Positions 1 to 8,372 of a DNA stretch of 8,373 nucleotides are shown piece by piece (the first letter of the stretch is position 1; the number at the start of each line of letters is the position of its first letter). The position numbers and the translations under genes were made by a program. Under the pieces are notes generated by a model, which worked only from the letters and a program-made list of their open reading frames with translations, was not told where the DNA came from and searched no databases. The DNA is taken from assembly GCA_028706735.1 (NCBI GenBank), contig JAQTVS010000111.1:1-8373 (forward strand), written 5' to 3'. This DNA comes from Thiomonas sp. GTDB lineage: Bacteria; Pseudomonadota; Gammaproteobacteria; Burkholderiales; Burkholderiaceae_C.

Positions 1-1
1 G

Positions 2-967
2 CTGCAATCCTTCGACATCGTCGGGCGCGGCCACCCCAATCCGAACATGGCCAGGCTGATCATGGACATCCGTGGCGATGTGGAAACCGGCACCAGCCTG
101 TCGAACGCTTTTCGCAAGCATCCAAAGTACTTCGACGCGCTCTATTGCAACCTGGTCGAGGCGGGCGAAACGGCCGGTATGCTCGAACTGGTTCTCGACC
201 GCCTGGCCACCTATCAGGAAAAATCTCTGGCCATCCGCAGCAAGATCAAGAGCGCACTCACCTACCCAATTGCGGTGATGGTCGTAGCCTTCGTGGTGGT
301 GTCCATCATCATGCTGTTCGTCGTGCCCGTGTTCACCGACGTGTTCTCGCAGTTCGGCGCCAGCCTGCCCGCCCCCACGCTGATGGTGGTGGCGATGTCC
401 AACTTTTTTGTCCACTACTGGTACATCCTGTTCGGCACCATTTTCCTGGGTGGCTACTTCTTTCTGCAGTCGTGGAAAAAATCCATCAAGATGCAGGAGA
501 CCATGGACCGGCTGCTGCTGCGCGTTCCCGTCTTCGGCAAGCTGGTGCGTCTGGGCGCACTGGCCCGCTGGACCCGCACCCTGGCCACAATGTTCGGCGC
601 GGGCGTGCCGTTGGTGGAAGCGCTGGATGCCGTGGGCGGCGCGGCCGGCAACATCGTTTATCTGCGCGCCACCGAGAAAATCCAGCAGGACGTCTCCACT
701 GGCACCAGCCTGACCACGTCCATGCAGACCCAGGGCGTCTTTCCTCCGCTGGTCATCCAGTTGACCTCGATCGGCGAAGAATCCGGCTCTCTCGACTCCA
801 TGTTGAGCAAGGCCGCAGACATTTACGAAGCGGAAGTGGATGAGCTGGTGAAAAACCTCTCCGCCCTGCTGGAGCCCATCATCATCGTGTTTCTGGGTGT
901 GATCATCGGCGGCCTGGTGGTGGCGATGTATCTGCCGATCTTCAACCTTGGCAAGGTTGTCGGCTGA
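2..967 (+). CDS. pilC: Type IV pilus inner-membrane platform protein PilC, 3' part (5' end outside window)
   Basis: PilC is the polytopic inner-membrane platform of the type IV pilus machine and works with the PilB and PilT motor ATPases in pilin assembly and retraction. The frame is open from base 2, and the residues before the first ATG (47) match the family (an F-D-I-V-G-R-G stretch), so the gene begins upstream of the window. About 321 residues are visible of the roughly 400 usual for the family. Both T2SF/GspF repeats are recognisable: the first ends in the E-A-G-E-T-A-G motif and a hydrophobic segment at about nt 270-340, and the second carries the matching G-E-E-S-G-S-L motif (about nt 772-792). 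Other membrane segments lie near nt 415-470 and 870-945. The C terminus is complete. The stop overlaps the pilD ATG by 1 nt, which suggests coupled translation. The family assignment is firm; pilus rather than type II secretion use is inferred from the pilD-coaE context. Confidence 0.95.
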   Translation: MQSFDIVGRGHPNPNMARLIMDIRGDVETGTSLSNAFRKHPKYFDALYCNLVEAGETAGMLELVLDRLATYQEKSLAIRSKIKSALTYPIAVMVVAFVVVSIIMLFVVPVFTDVFSQFGASLPAPTLMVVAMSNFFVHYWYILFGTIFLGGYFFLQSWKKSIKMQETMDRLLLRVPVFGKLVRLGALARWTRTLATMFGAGVPLVEALDAVGGAAGNIVYLRATEKIQQDVSTGTSLTTSMQTQGVFPPLVIQLTSIGEESGSLDSMLSKAADIYEAEVDELVKNLSALLEPIIIVFLGVIIGGLVVAMYLPIFNLGKVVG

Positions 968-1836
968 TGCCCGACTTCAGTGCGCTGCCCCTGAGCTTCT
1001 GGATGCTTGCCGCCGGGCTGTTCGGCCTGGCAGTGGGCAGCTTTCTGAACGTGGTCATCTACCGCCTGCCGGTGATGATGGAGCGGCAATGGCAGGCCGA
1101 CGCGCATGCCACTCTGCACCCAGATGAGACGACAGCGCCCTCCGAGCGTTTCGATCTGGCCACGCCGCGGTCGCGCTGTCCCTCGTGCGGACACCAGATC
1201 ACCTGGTGGGAAAACATTCCGGTGCTGAGCTATATGTTGCTTCGCGGACGCTGTTCGGCCTGCAATGCCGCGATTTCCTTGCGTTATCCGCTGGTGGAAC
1301 TCATCACGGCGCTGCTGAGCGCTGCGGTGGTCTGGCGCTGGGGAGCAAGCTGGGACAGCATGGCGTACATCGTCCTGCTCTGGTCGCTCATCACGCTGGC
1401 GCTCATCGATTTCGACACCACCCTGCTGCCCGACAGCATCACCCTGCCGCTGCTGTGGCTCGGCCTGATCTGGCATGCCTTGCTGCGCCCTGATCAGCTC
1501 TCCGGCGCGGTTTGGGGCGCAGTGGTCGGCTACTCTGCGCTGTGGACCGTGTATCAAGTGTTCAAACTGCTGACTGGCAAGGAAGGCATGGGCTTTGGCG
1601 ACTTCAAGCTGCTTGCCGCGCTTGGCGCGTGGTTCGGCGTCGCGGCCCTGCTCCCCATCATCCTGCTGTCCAGCATTTGCGGCGCCGTCATCGGCATCTC
1701 CCTGCAACTCTTGAAGCTGACAGAGCGCGGACGGCCCATCCCCTTCGGCCCCTTCCTCGCGGCCGCGGGCATTGTGCTGCTGCTCGTCGGGCCTGGCGCC
1801 CTGGTGGCCTTCGTTCTCCCCACCGCAGGAGCATGA
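967..1836 (+). CDS. pilD: Type IV prepilin peptidase / N-methyltransferase PilD
   Basis: This is a bifunctional inner-membrane aspartyl protease that cleaves the leader of type IV prepilins and type II secretion pseudopilins, then methylates the new N terminus. It has 289 residues, the normal length. The N-terminal domain has a membrane segment containing G-S-F-L-N-V-V-I-Y-R (about 24-33) and the zinc-type cysteine pairs C71/C74 and C96/C99, so it is the full methyltransferase-containing form. The peptidase A24 domain follows, with likely catalytic aspartates D148 (in I-D-F-D) and D212 (in G-M-G-F-G-D). Several more hydrophobic helices run to the C terminus. The ATG overlaps the pilC stop by 1 nt and has a weak AAGG at 953-956. 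The end overlaps coaE by 4 nt. All expected catalytic residues are present, so it should be active. Confidence 0.97.
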   Translation: MPDFSALPLSFWMLAAGLFGLAVGSFLNVVIYRLPVMMERQWQADAHATLHPDETTAPSERFDLATPRSRCPSCGHQITWWENIPVLSYMLLRGRCSACNAAISLRYPLVELITALLSAAVVWRWGASWDSMAYIVLLWSLITLALIDFDTTLLPDSITLPLLWLGLIWHALLRPDQLSGAVWGAVVGYSALWTVYQVFKLLTGKEGMGFGDFKLLAALGAWFGVAALLPIILLSSICGAVIGISLQLLKLTERGRPIPFGPFLAAAGIVLLLVGPGALVAFVLPTAGA

Positions 1837-2453
1837 CGCACGCACAACGCCTGCGGATCGGACTGACCGGTGGCATCGGCTCTGGCAAGTCGGCGGTGGC
1901 CGATCTGTTCGCGGCACGGGGTGCGGCAATCGTCGATGCGGATGTGGTGGCGCATCAACTCACTGCCCCAGGCGGGCGGGCCATGCCAGCCTTGATCGAA
2001 GCTTTTGGCGCCGAGATCTGCGATGCGCGGGGCGCCCTGGATCGCGCGGCCATGCGCGAGCGCGTGTTCAGCGATTCACTCGCCCGCGCGCAGCTTGAAT
2101 CCATCCTGCATCCTCTGATCGGTGAAGCGATGCGCAATGCCGCATCCCATGCCGTCGGCGCCTACCTCCTGTACGTCGTGCCCTTGCTCGTTGAACATCT
2201 GGATCGTTGGCGGCCACAGATCGACCGCCTCTGCGTGGTGGACTGCCCCGAGTCTCTGCAGATCGCGCGGGTCACGTCCCGCTCCGGCCTGCGGCATGAA
2301 ACCATTGCGGCCATCATCGCCACGCAAGCCACGCGCGCGCAACGCCTGGCAGTCGCAGACGACGTGATCGACAACAGCGGGAATCTGCAGGCGCTGGCCG
2401 CGCAGGTGACGGTGCTGCATGCAAATTACAAAGCGCTGGCGCACAAAAATTGA
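1833..2453 (+). CDS. coaE: Dephospho-CoA kinase
   Basis: CoaE catalyses the last step of coenzyme A synthesis, ATP-dependent phosphorylation of the ribose 3'-hydroxyl of dephospho-CoA, in the cytoplasm. The product has 206 residues, typical for the family. Visible motifs are the P-loop G-G-I-G-S-G-K-S (13-20), the V-D-A-D substrate-site segment (34-37), H-P (93-94), P-L-L-V-E (117-121) and the C-terminal A-D-D-V-I-D-N-S-G (175-183). The ATG lies in an ATGA overlap with the pilD stop. An AGGAG sits at 1827-1831, only 1 nt before the start, which is unusually close, so initiation may depend on ribosomes finishing pilD. Placement behind pilD is common in proteobacteria and probably reflects inherited operon structure rather than a shared function. 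Confidence 0.96.
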   Translation: MTHAQRLRIGLTGGIGSGKSAVADLFAARGAAIVDADVVAHQLTAPGGRAMPALIEAFGAEICDARGALDRAAMRERVFSDSLARAQLESILHPLIGEAMRNAASHAVGAYLLYVVPLLVEHLDRWRPQIDRLCVVDCPESLQIARVTSRSGLRHETIAAIIATQATRAQRLAVADDVIDNSGNLQALAAQVTVLHANYKALAHKN

Positions 2454-2527
2454 GTTCGATGGCCGTTTGCATGACAATGCGCCATGTCGTCCTGACTTGC
2501 CTCTGAGCGCCCCCAGGGCCGGGCACT

Positions 2528-2546
2528 CCCCACCCCATCCCTCCCC
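2528..2546 (-). other. Canonical G-quadruplex motif on the minus strand
   Basis: The plus strand reads CCCC-A-CCCC-AT-CCC-T-CCCC, so the minus strand carries four runs of three or four G separated by loops of only 1, 2 and 1 nt. This meets the usual G3+N1-7 rule with very short loops, which favours a stable parallel quadruplex. For plus-strand transcription the G-rich strand is the template, so any effect would be on DNA (polymerase passage, replication) and not in the coaE mRNA. It overlaps the left arm of the first hairpin, so the two structures would compete. Confidence 0.6.
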
Positions 2547-2608
2547 ACAAGCGGGGAGGGAGTGATCTCACCTCCCCCACGGCGTGGGGGAGGTCGGGAG
2601 GGGGATGG
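2528..2608. repeat. REP/BIME-like inverted hairpin pair
   Basis: Two perfect GC-rich hairpins lie side by side in mirror orientation. Hairpin 1 has an 8-bp stem (CCCTCCCC 2539-2546 with GGGGAGGG 2553-2560) and a 6-nt loop. Hairpin 2 has a 10-bp stem (CCTCCCCCAC 2571-2580 with GTGGGGGAGG 2584-2593) and a 3-nt loop, GGC. The spacer is itself nearly palindromic (GTGA-TC-TCAC, 2562-2571). The outer flanks also mirror each other: CCATCCCTCCC at 2535-2545 against GGGAGGGGGATGG at 2596-2608. This head-to-head arrangement of imperfect copies is typical of bacterial interspersed mosaic elements (paired REP sequences). Possible roles are stabilising the coaE mRNA end or attenuating read-through into zapD. 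There is no U-tract, so a standard intrinsic terminator is unlikely. The repeat label rests on structure and resemblance; copy number cannot be seen here. Confidence 0.65.
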
Positions 2609-2724
2609 CCCAGCCCCCCGTGGCGGTCAAGGAAGCTTGGGACGGCCCTGCGTATCCTTGAGAGCGCAAGCTCATAAAACCGTTCGCGTGGCCTTGCGCC
2701 AAGCAACCCAAACCGGATCGCCCT

Positions 2725-3477
2725 GTGATTCTGTACGAATATCCCTTGCACGAACGCGTGCGCACCCTGCTCAGACTGGAACATCTGTTCCGGCGCGTCG
2801 ATGTGCTGCAGCAGAGTGCGCAGGCGGAGCACCACCATTTCGCGCTGATCACCCTGTTCGAGCTCATGGACGTGGCGACGCGGCAGGATCTGAAGTCGGA
2901 AATCCTCAAAGAACTTGAGCGGCAGAGACAGGGCTTCATCGCCTACCGCGGCAATCCTGCGGTTGCCGAATCGGTGCTGGACGCCGTGCTCGAAGAAACC
3001 GATCAGGCGTTTTCCGCGCTGAGCCAGCAGCAGGGCCGCATCGGGCAAAGCCTGCAAGACAACGAGTGGCTGATGGCCATCCGCAGCCGCGCCAACATTC
3101 CAGGCGGCACCTGCGAATTTGACCTGCCCGCGTATTACGCCTGGCAGCATCTACCGCAGCCACAGCGCCAGACCGATCTGCTGCGCTGGATGAGCGTGTT
3201 TGCCCCGTTGGCCAGCAGTGTGGAACTGCTGTTGCGCCTGCTGCGCGACGCCGGCAGCACGCGCAAACTCCAGGCGGTGAACGGCGCCTATCAGCAGCAG
3301 CTTGCTGGCAAAACCTATCAACTGCTGCGGTTGCGCATCGACGGGGCCCTGGGACTGGTCCCAGAAATCACCGGCCACCGCCTGATGGTGTCCATCCGCT
3401 TCATGCAACCCGACGCCGAGTGGCATATGACGCCCTCGGCAGACGAAGTTCCGTTTGAAATCACCTTGTGTCCGTAA
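2725..3477 (+). CDS. zapD: Cell division protein ZapD (FtsZ-associated, DUF1342)
   Basis: ZapD binds the C-terminal tail of FtsZ and cross-links protofilaments, supporting Z-ring assembly at midcell in the cytoplasm. The protein has 250 residues, close to the family norm. It starts with the family's characteristic opening [11 protein letters not shown](V)-R, which fixes the GTG at 2725 as the start despite the lack of a clear Shine-Dalgarno. The N-terminal half is largely helical and charged. The conserved core [14 protein letters not shown] lies at 127-140, followed by a leucine-rich helix (about 164-176). The family-type ending V-P-F-E-I-T-L-C-P is intact. The gene is separated from coaE by the hairpin region and followed closely by yacG, so zapD-yacG probably form one transcript. 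No truncation or frameshift is visible. Confidence 0.95.
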   Translation: MILYEYPLHERVRTLLRLEHLFRRVDVLQQSAQAEHHHFALITLFELMDVATRQDLKSEILKELERQRQGFIAYRGNPAVAESVLDAVLEETDQAFSALSQQQGRIGQSLQDNEWLMAIRSRANIPGGTCEFDLPAYYAWQHLPQPQRQTDLLRWMSVFAPLASSVELLLRLLRDAGSTRKLQAVNGAYQQQLAGKTYQLLRLRIDGALGLVPEITGHRLMVSIRFMQPDAEWHMTPSADEVPFEITLCP

Positions 3478-3488
3478 GACGATTCGAG

Positions 3489-3728
3489 ATGGACTCCAAG
3501 CAACCCCCTGCCTCAAACCGCCAAGTGCGCTGCCCGCATTGTGGCGTCTTCACCAATTACAGCACCAGCAATCCGTGGCGGCCGTTTTGCAGCGAACGCT
3601 GCAAATCCATTGATTTCGGCGCCTGGGCGAGCGAGAGCTACCGCGTGGAAGCCAAGCCGGAACCCGCCGATTTCGACGACATCGAGGCGCTGGATCTCTC
3701 CGCAGGGCGGAGCAGCAAGCCGCACTGA
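3489..3728 (+). CDS. yacG: DNA gyrase inhibitor YacG (small zinc-binding protein)
   Basis: YacG is a small zinc protein. The E. coli member binds the C-terminal domain of GyrB and inhibits gyrase DNA binding. With the ATG at 3489 it has 79 residues. The four zinc ligands are C15, C18, C34 and C38 (C-P-H-C ... F-C-S-E-R-C), and the family core R-P-F-C-S-x-R-C-K-x-I-D-F-G-x-W-A is well conserved. The tail (from about 55) is acidic and probably disordered. An alternative in-frame GTG at 3468 would add 7 residues and overlap zapD by 10 nt. I chose the ATG because the family usually starts a short distance before the first C-x2-C and because it does not overlap zapD, but neither start has a good ribosome binding site. 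The gene runs toward mutT with a 22-nt gap. Confidence 0.93.
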   Translation: MDSKQPPASNRQVRCPHCGVFTNYSTSNPWRPFCSERCKSIDFGAWASESYRVEAKPEPADFDDIEALDLSAGRSSKPH

Positions 3729-3740
3729 ATCAGTCAGCGG
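3720..3740. other. Imperfect inverted repeat over the yacG stop codon
   Basis: CCGC-ACTGA-A-TCAGT-CA-GCGG forms a near-palindrome, with two arms of 9 nt interrupted by a 2-nt bulge. It spans the yacG TGA (3726-3728) just ahead of the convergent mutT end. As RNA, a stem with a small loop is possible on either strand, but no T-run follows in either direction. It may help define 3' ends between the converging genes; termination activity is not supported beyond the symmetry. Confidence 0.3.
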
Positions 3741-3750
3741 CGGGGAGGCG

Positions 3751-4173
3751 TCAGCGCGTCCCGCGCTCCTGGCTCAGCCAGTCCAGCACCGGCAGAGCGC
3801 CGGGCAGCACCGGAGACACCGTCACCGGCAGCGTTTGCCAGGCGAGTTGCTGGCCTTCGAGCCCCTGCGGTTCGCCATCCCAGGCGGTGATGCGGCAAAA
3901 CTGCAGATCAACCAAGGCATGCGGATACTCCATGCGCAGGCTGCGCCAATACTGCGCCTCCCGCACCACCACACCCAGTTCCTCTTCGAACTCGCGGGCC
4001 AACGCCTGCTGCAGCGACTCGCCCGCTTCGAGCTTGCCGCCCGGAAACTCCCAGTACCCCGCATAGGGCTTGCCCTGGGGACGTGACGCCATGAGGAAGG
4101 CGCCGTCCGGGCGCAACATCAGCCCGACCGCCACGGCAACGGGCTCGCGCTGCGTCTTTTGATTGTTGCTCAC
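3751..4173 (-). CDS. mutT: MutT-like Nudix hydrolase (probable 8-oxo-dGTP diphosphatase)
   Basis: This Nudix pyrophosphohydrolase probably removes oxidised 8-oxo-dGTP from the nucleotide pool and so prevents A:T to C:G mutations. With the GTG start at 4173 it has 140 residues, close to MutT's usual 130 or so. The Nudix box is complete at 46-68: G46, E52, then R60-E61 and E64-E65 followed by G67. The preceding K-P-Y-A-G-Y-W-E-F-P-G-G segment (35-46) is typical of the MutT subgroup. The GTG overlaps the upstream ATPase stop by 4 nt (GTGA), so translation is probably coupled. The open frame continues upstream, but that sequence lies inside the ATPase gene and has no family resemblance. No ThiE-like C-terminal fusion is present. 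Substrate choice is inferred from subgroup features; another Nudix substrate is possible. Confidence 0.9.
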   Translation of the reverse strand: MSNNQKTQREPVAVAVGLMLRPDGAFLMASRPQGKPYAGYWEFPGGKLEAGESLQQALAREFEEELGVVVREAQYWRSLRMEYPHALVDLQFCRITAWDGEPQGLEGQQLAWQTLPVTVSPVLPGALPVLDWLSQERGTR

Positions 4174-5093
4174 TTTCCGCCACGGCCTGCGTAGTCTCGG
4201 GCGAATTGCCAAGCCACGCGGCCTGACCGCGACCCGCGCTCCAAAGCCCACACCAGCGCGTCCTGCAAGGCCTTGTCCCTCTGCTTTTCCGCCACGCCGA
4301 AAGCTGCGAGCCAGTGCGCAACGATGCGCAGATAGTCGTCCTGGCTGTAGGGATAGAAGCTGACCCAAAGGCCGAAGCGCTCGGACAGGGAAATTTTTTC
4401 TTCCACCACTTCGCCTGGGTGGATCTCGCCATTCTCCAGATGCTTGTAGCTCAGGTTCTCCTGCAGGTACTCGGGCATGAGGTGGCGGCGGTTGGAGGTG
4501 GCGTAGATCAGCACGTTGTCGGCCGTGGCGCTGACCGAGCCGTCGAGCACCGACTTGAGCGCCTTGTAGCCCGCCTCGCCTTCCTCGAACGACAGATCGT
4601 CGCTGAACACGATGAAGCGCTCGGGCCGCCCCGCGAGCAGATCGGTGAGTTCGGGCAGGTCGATCAGGTCGGCCTTGTCCACCTCAATCAGCCGCAGCCC
4701 CTGGCGGGCGAACTTGTTCAGGCTGGCCTTCACCAGTGACGACTTTCCCGTGCCGCGCGAGCCGGTGATCAGCACGTTGTTGGCCGGCTTGCCCTGGACG
4801 AACTGGCGCGTGTTGCGCTCCACCCTGCGGCGCTGGTCGTCAATGCCGATCAGGTCGTCATAGGAGATGGCTGAGAGGTTGCGCACTGGCGCGAGTTGCT
4901 TGCGGCCACCCTTGCTGATCCAGCGGAACGCGGTGGAGGCGCTCCAGTCCGGTTCGCCCGCAGGCGCTGGCAGCACGGCTTCCAGCCGATCGAGCAGGAC
5001 GTGCGCCCGGGTGAACAGCGCGGCAAGTTGCAGGGCCAGATCGGCAGCGGGAATCTGCGCGACAGGAGGGGTGGGTTTGCGGGCAGCGGGCAT
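4170..5093 (-). CDS. DUF815-family AAA ATP-binding protein, function unknown
   Basis: This cytoplasmic AAA-type P-loop ATPase has 307 residues from the ATG at 5093. After a roughly 50-residue helical N-terminal region come Walker A G-S-R-G-T-G-K-S (111-118), a Walker B-like strand F-I-V-F-S-D-D-L-S-F-E (160-170), a sensor-1-like Y-A-T-S-N-R-R-H (197-204), S-E-R-F-G-L-W-V-S-F (237-246) with a possible arginine finger at R239, and a C-terminal S-G-R-x-A-x-Q-F-A-R-D-Y (290-301). The F-S-D-D-L-S-F-E string is what I recognise as the DUF815 signature; it has D-D where many AAA proteins have D-E. I know of no established role for the family. An upstream ATG at 5198 would extend 35 residues into argJ, with wording that looks like out-of-frame argJ, so I rejected it. 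The start lies 1 nt after the argJ stop and the end overlaps mutT by 4 nt. Confidence 0.88.
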   Translation of the reverse strand: MPAARKPTPPVAQIPAADLALQLAALFTRAHVLLDRLEAVLPAPAGEPDWSASTAFRWISKGGRKQLAPVRNLSAISYDDLIGIDDQRRRVERNTRQFVQGKPANNVLITGSRGTGKSSLVKASLNKFARQGLRLIEVDKADLIDLPELTDLLAGRPERFIVFSDDLSFEEGEAGYKALKSVLDGSVSATADNVLIYATSNRRHLMPEYLQENLSYKHLENGEIHPGEVVEEKISLSERFGLWVSFYPYSQDDYLRIVAHWLAAFGVAEKQRDKALQDALVWALERGSRSGRVAWQFARDYAGRGGK

Positions 5094-5094
5094 G

Positions 5095-6330
5095 TCAGGA
5101 TCGGTAGTCGGCGTTGATGGAGACGTAGTCGTGCGACAGGTCACAGGTCCACACCGTGGCCGCTGCCTTGCCGCGGCCCAGCGTGATGCGCACGGCAATT
5201 TCGGCCTGCTGCATCACCCGCTGGCCGTCTTCTTCGCGGTACGCGGGATTGCGCCCGCCGCGTGCCGCCACATGCACGTCATCGAGATAGAGATCCACGC
5301 CGTCCACGTCCAGATCGGTCACGCCGGCATAGCCCACTGCCGCCAGGATGCGGCCGAGATTGGGGTCGCTGGCGAAGAACGCGGTCTTGACCAGCGGCGA
5401 ATGTGCCACGGCGTAGGCCACCTGCCGCGCCTCATCTCGGCTGCCCGCCCCCTCGACCTGCACGCGGATGAATTTGGTCGCGCCCTCGCCATCGCGCACG
5501 ATGGCCTGGGCCAGTTGCTGCGCCAGTGCGGTGAGCGCCGCCAGCAGCGACTGCGCCTGCGGGCTGGAGGCATGGGTGATGCGCGGCAACACCGTCTTTC
5601 CGGTGGCCACGACGACGAGGGAATCGTTGGTCGATGTGTCGCCGTCGATGGTGATGCTGTTGAAGGAATCGTCTGCTGCGGCGCGGGTGAGCTGCTGCAG
5701 CACGTCGGGGCTGACGGCGCAATCAGTGGCGATGAAGCCGAGCATGGTGGCCATGTTGGGGCGAATCATGCCCGCGCCCTTGCTGATGCCGCTCAGGGTC
5801 ACGGTCACGCCGTCGATCACCACCTTGCCACTGGCGGCCTTGGGCAGGGTATCGGTGGTCATGATGGCTTGCGCGGCATCCAGCCAGCCCTCGCTGCGCG
5901 CAGCGGCGATCGCCGCAGGCAGCCCCGCAAGCAGGCGTGGCATCGGCAGCGGCTCCAGAATGACGCCGGTGGAAAACGGCAGCACCTGCGCGGGCTTCAC
6001 GCCCAGAAGGGCTGCGAGTTCCTCGCAGGTCTGCTCGGCATCGGCGAGACCTTGCGCGCCGGTGCCGGCATTGGCGCAGCCGGTGTTGATGACCAGGGCG
6101 CGCACATCCTGCCCGCCAGTCGCTTGCAGATGTCGGCGGCAAACCTGCACCGGCGCGGCACAAAATCGGTTTTGGGTGAACACCCCCGCCACACTGGCTC
6201 CGGGGGCGATCTGGATCACGGTGACATCCTTGCGCCCGGGCTTGCGGATGCGGGCTTCGGCAACGCCAAGCAAAACGCCTTCCACGGCGTGCAGGGCGCT
6301 TGGATCGGGGACTTGAAGATTCACGGCCAT
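5095..6330 (-). CDS. argJ: Bifunctional glutamate N-acetyltransferase / amino-acid acetyltransferase ArgJ
   Basis: ArgJ transfers the acetyl group from N-acetylornithine to glutamate, recycling acetyl in arginine biosynthesis; bifunctional forms also use acetyl-CoA. The protein has 411 residues, the usual length. The autocleavage site is clear in [14 protein letters not shown] (184-197): the precursor is expected to split between A194 and T195, making T195 the N-terminal nucleophile of the beta chain. Other family segments are N-T-G-C-A-N-A-G-T-G (82-91), S-T-G-V-I-x-E-P-L-P (120-129), [13 protein letters not shown] (321-333) and the family-type end [10 protein letters not shown]. The ATG has a good Shine-Dalgarno 6 nt upstream. 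It lies downstream of secA and directly upstream of the DUF815 ATPase. Whether it is mono- or bifunctional cannot be read from sequence alone. Confidence 0.96.
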   Translation of the reverse strand: MAVNLQVPDPSALHAVEGVLLGVAEARIRKPGRKDVTVIQIAPGASVAGVFTQNRFCAAPVQVCRRHLQATGGQDVRALVINTGCANAGTGAQGLADAEQTCEELAALLGVKPAQVLPFSTGVILEPLPMPRLLAGLPAAIAAARSEGWLDAAQAIMTTDTLPKAASGKVVIDGVTVTLSGISKGAGMIRPNMATMLGFIATDCAVSPDVLQQLTRAAADDSFNSITIDGDTSTNDSLVVVATGKTVLPRITHASSPQAQSLLAALTALAQQLAQAIVRDGEGATKFIRVQVEGAGSRDEARQVAYAVAHSPLVKTAFFASDPNLGRILAAVGYAGVTDLDVDGVDLYLDDVHVAARGGRNPAYREEDGQRVMQQAEIAVRITLGRGKAAATVWTCDLSHDYVSINADYRS

Positions 6331-6336
6331 GACAGG

Positions 6337-6342
6337 CCCTCC
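6337..6342 (-). promoter_or_regulatory. Ribosome binding site of argJ
   Basis: The minus strand reads GGAGGG here, 6 nt before the argJ ATG at 6330. It is the clearest Shine-Dalgarno in the window. It supports independent translation initiation of argJ and confirms the chosen start. Confidence 0.75.
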
Positions 6343-6378
6343 ACTACGTGACGCAATTCAGGATTCACCGCGGGGCCA

Positions 6379-6399
6379 GCCGTCCCGCAACCGGACAGC
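6379..6399 (-). other. Hairpin just after secA, without U-tract
   Basis: In the secA-direction RNA, GCUGUCC (6399-6393) can pair with GGACGGC (6385-6379) across a 7-nt loop. That gives a 7-bp stem with one U-G wobble, starting 6 nt past the secA stop. The following bases are GC-rich and contain no U-run, so it does not look like an intrinsic terminator. It could protect the secA mRNA end or be a processing site before argJ. No promoter is evident in the 74-nt gap. Confidence 0.35.
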
Positions 6400-6404
6400 G
6401 GGGA

Positions 6405-8372
<1,968 letters not shown>

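Larger units (their letters stand above)
2454..2724. other. coaE-zapD intergenic region
   Basis: These 271 nt hold no convincing gene. The middle (about 2528-2608) carries the inverted hairpin pair described separately. The right part (about 2610-2724) should contain the zapD upstream signals if zapD has its own promoter, but I see no well-spaced -35/-10 pair: TTGAGA at 2658-2663 and CATAAA at 2673-2678 are only 9 nt apart. No strong Shine-Dalgarno precedes the zapD GTG. Confidence 0.7.

Noticed and set aside
823..1929. Minus-strand open frame (368 codons) antisense to pilD
   Set aside because: Composition is low-complexity Gln/Arg/Gly/Ala-rich with no domain. The sense strand encodes a complete PilD with all catalytic residues.
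2539..2593. Intrinsic terminator for coaE
   Set aside because: The hairpins are strong, but no T-run follows either stem on either strand, so a Rho-independent terminator is not supported.
2658..2678. Possible zapD promoter, TTGAGA with CATAAA
   Set aside because: The two hexamers are 9 nt apart, far from the 16-18 nt needed for a sigma-70 promoter.
2562..2918. Plus-strand small open frame beginning in the hairpin region and running out of frame into zapD
   Set aside because: Its first part translates the G-rich repeat and the rest is zapD in the wrong frame; the zapD frame is clearly the coding one.
2314..3150. Minus-strand open frame (278 codons) running from the coaE end through the hairpin region into zapD
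   Set aside because: It crosses the intergenic hairpins and is antisense to conserved ZapD. No domain, and the Gly/Pro-rich middle simply translates the repeat.
3908..4432. Minus-strand open frame overlapping the ATPase end and mutT in another frame
   Set aside because: Arg/Gly/Ala-rich shadow of two well-recognised genes.
4867..6351. Long plus-strand open frame (494 codons) covering all of argJ on the opposite strand
   Set aside because: It is His/Gly/Ala/Arg-rich with no recognisable domain, lies exactly antisense to a fully conserved argJ, and is the expected by-product of high GC third positions. No ribosome binding site or family resemblance.
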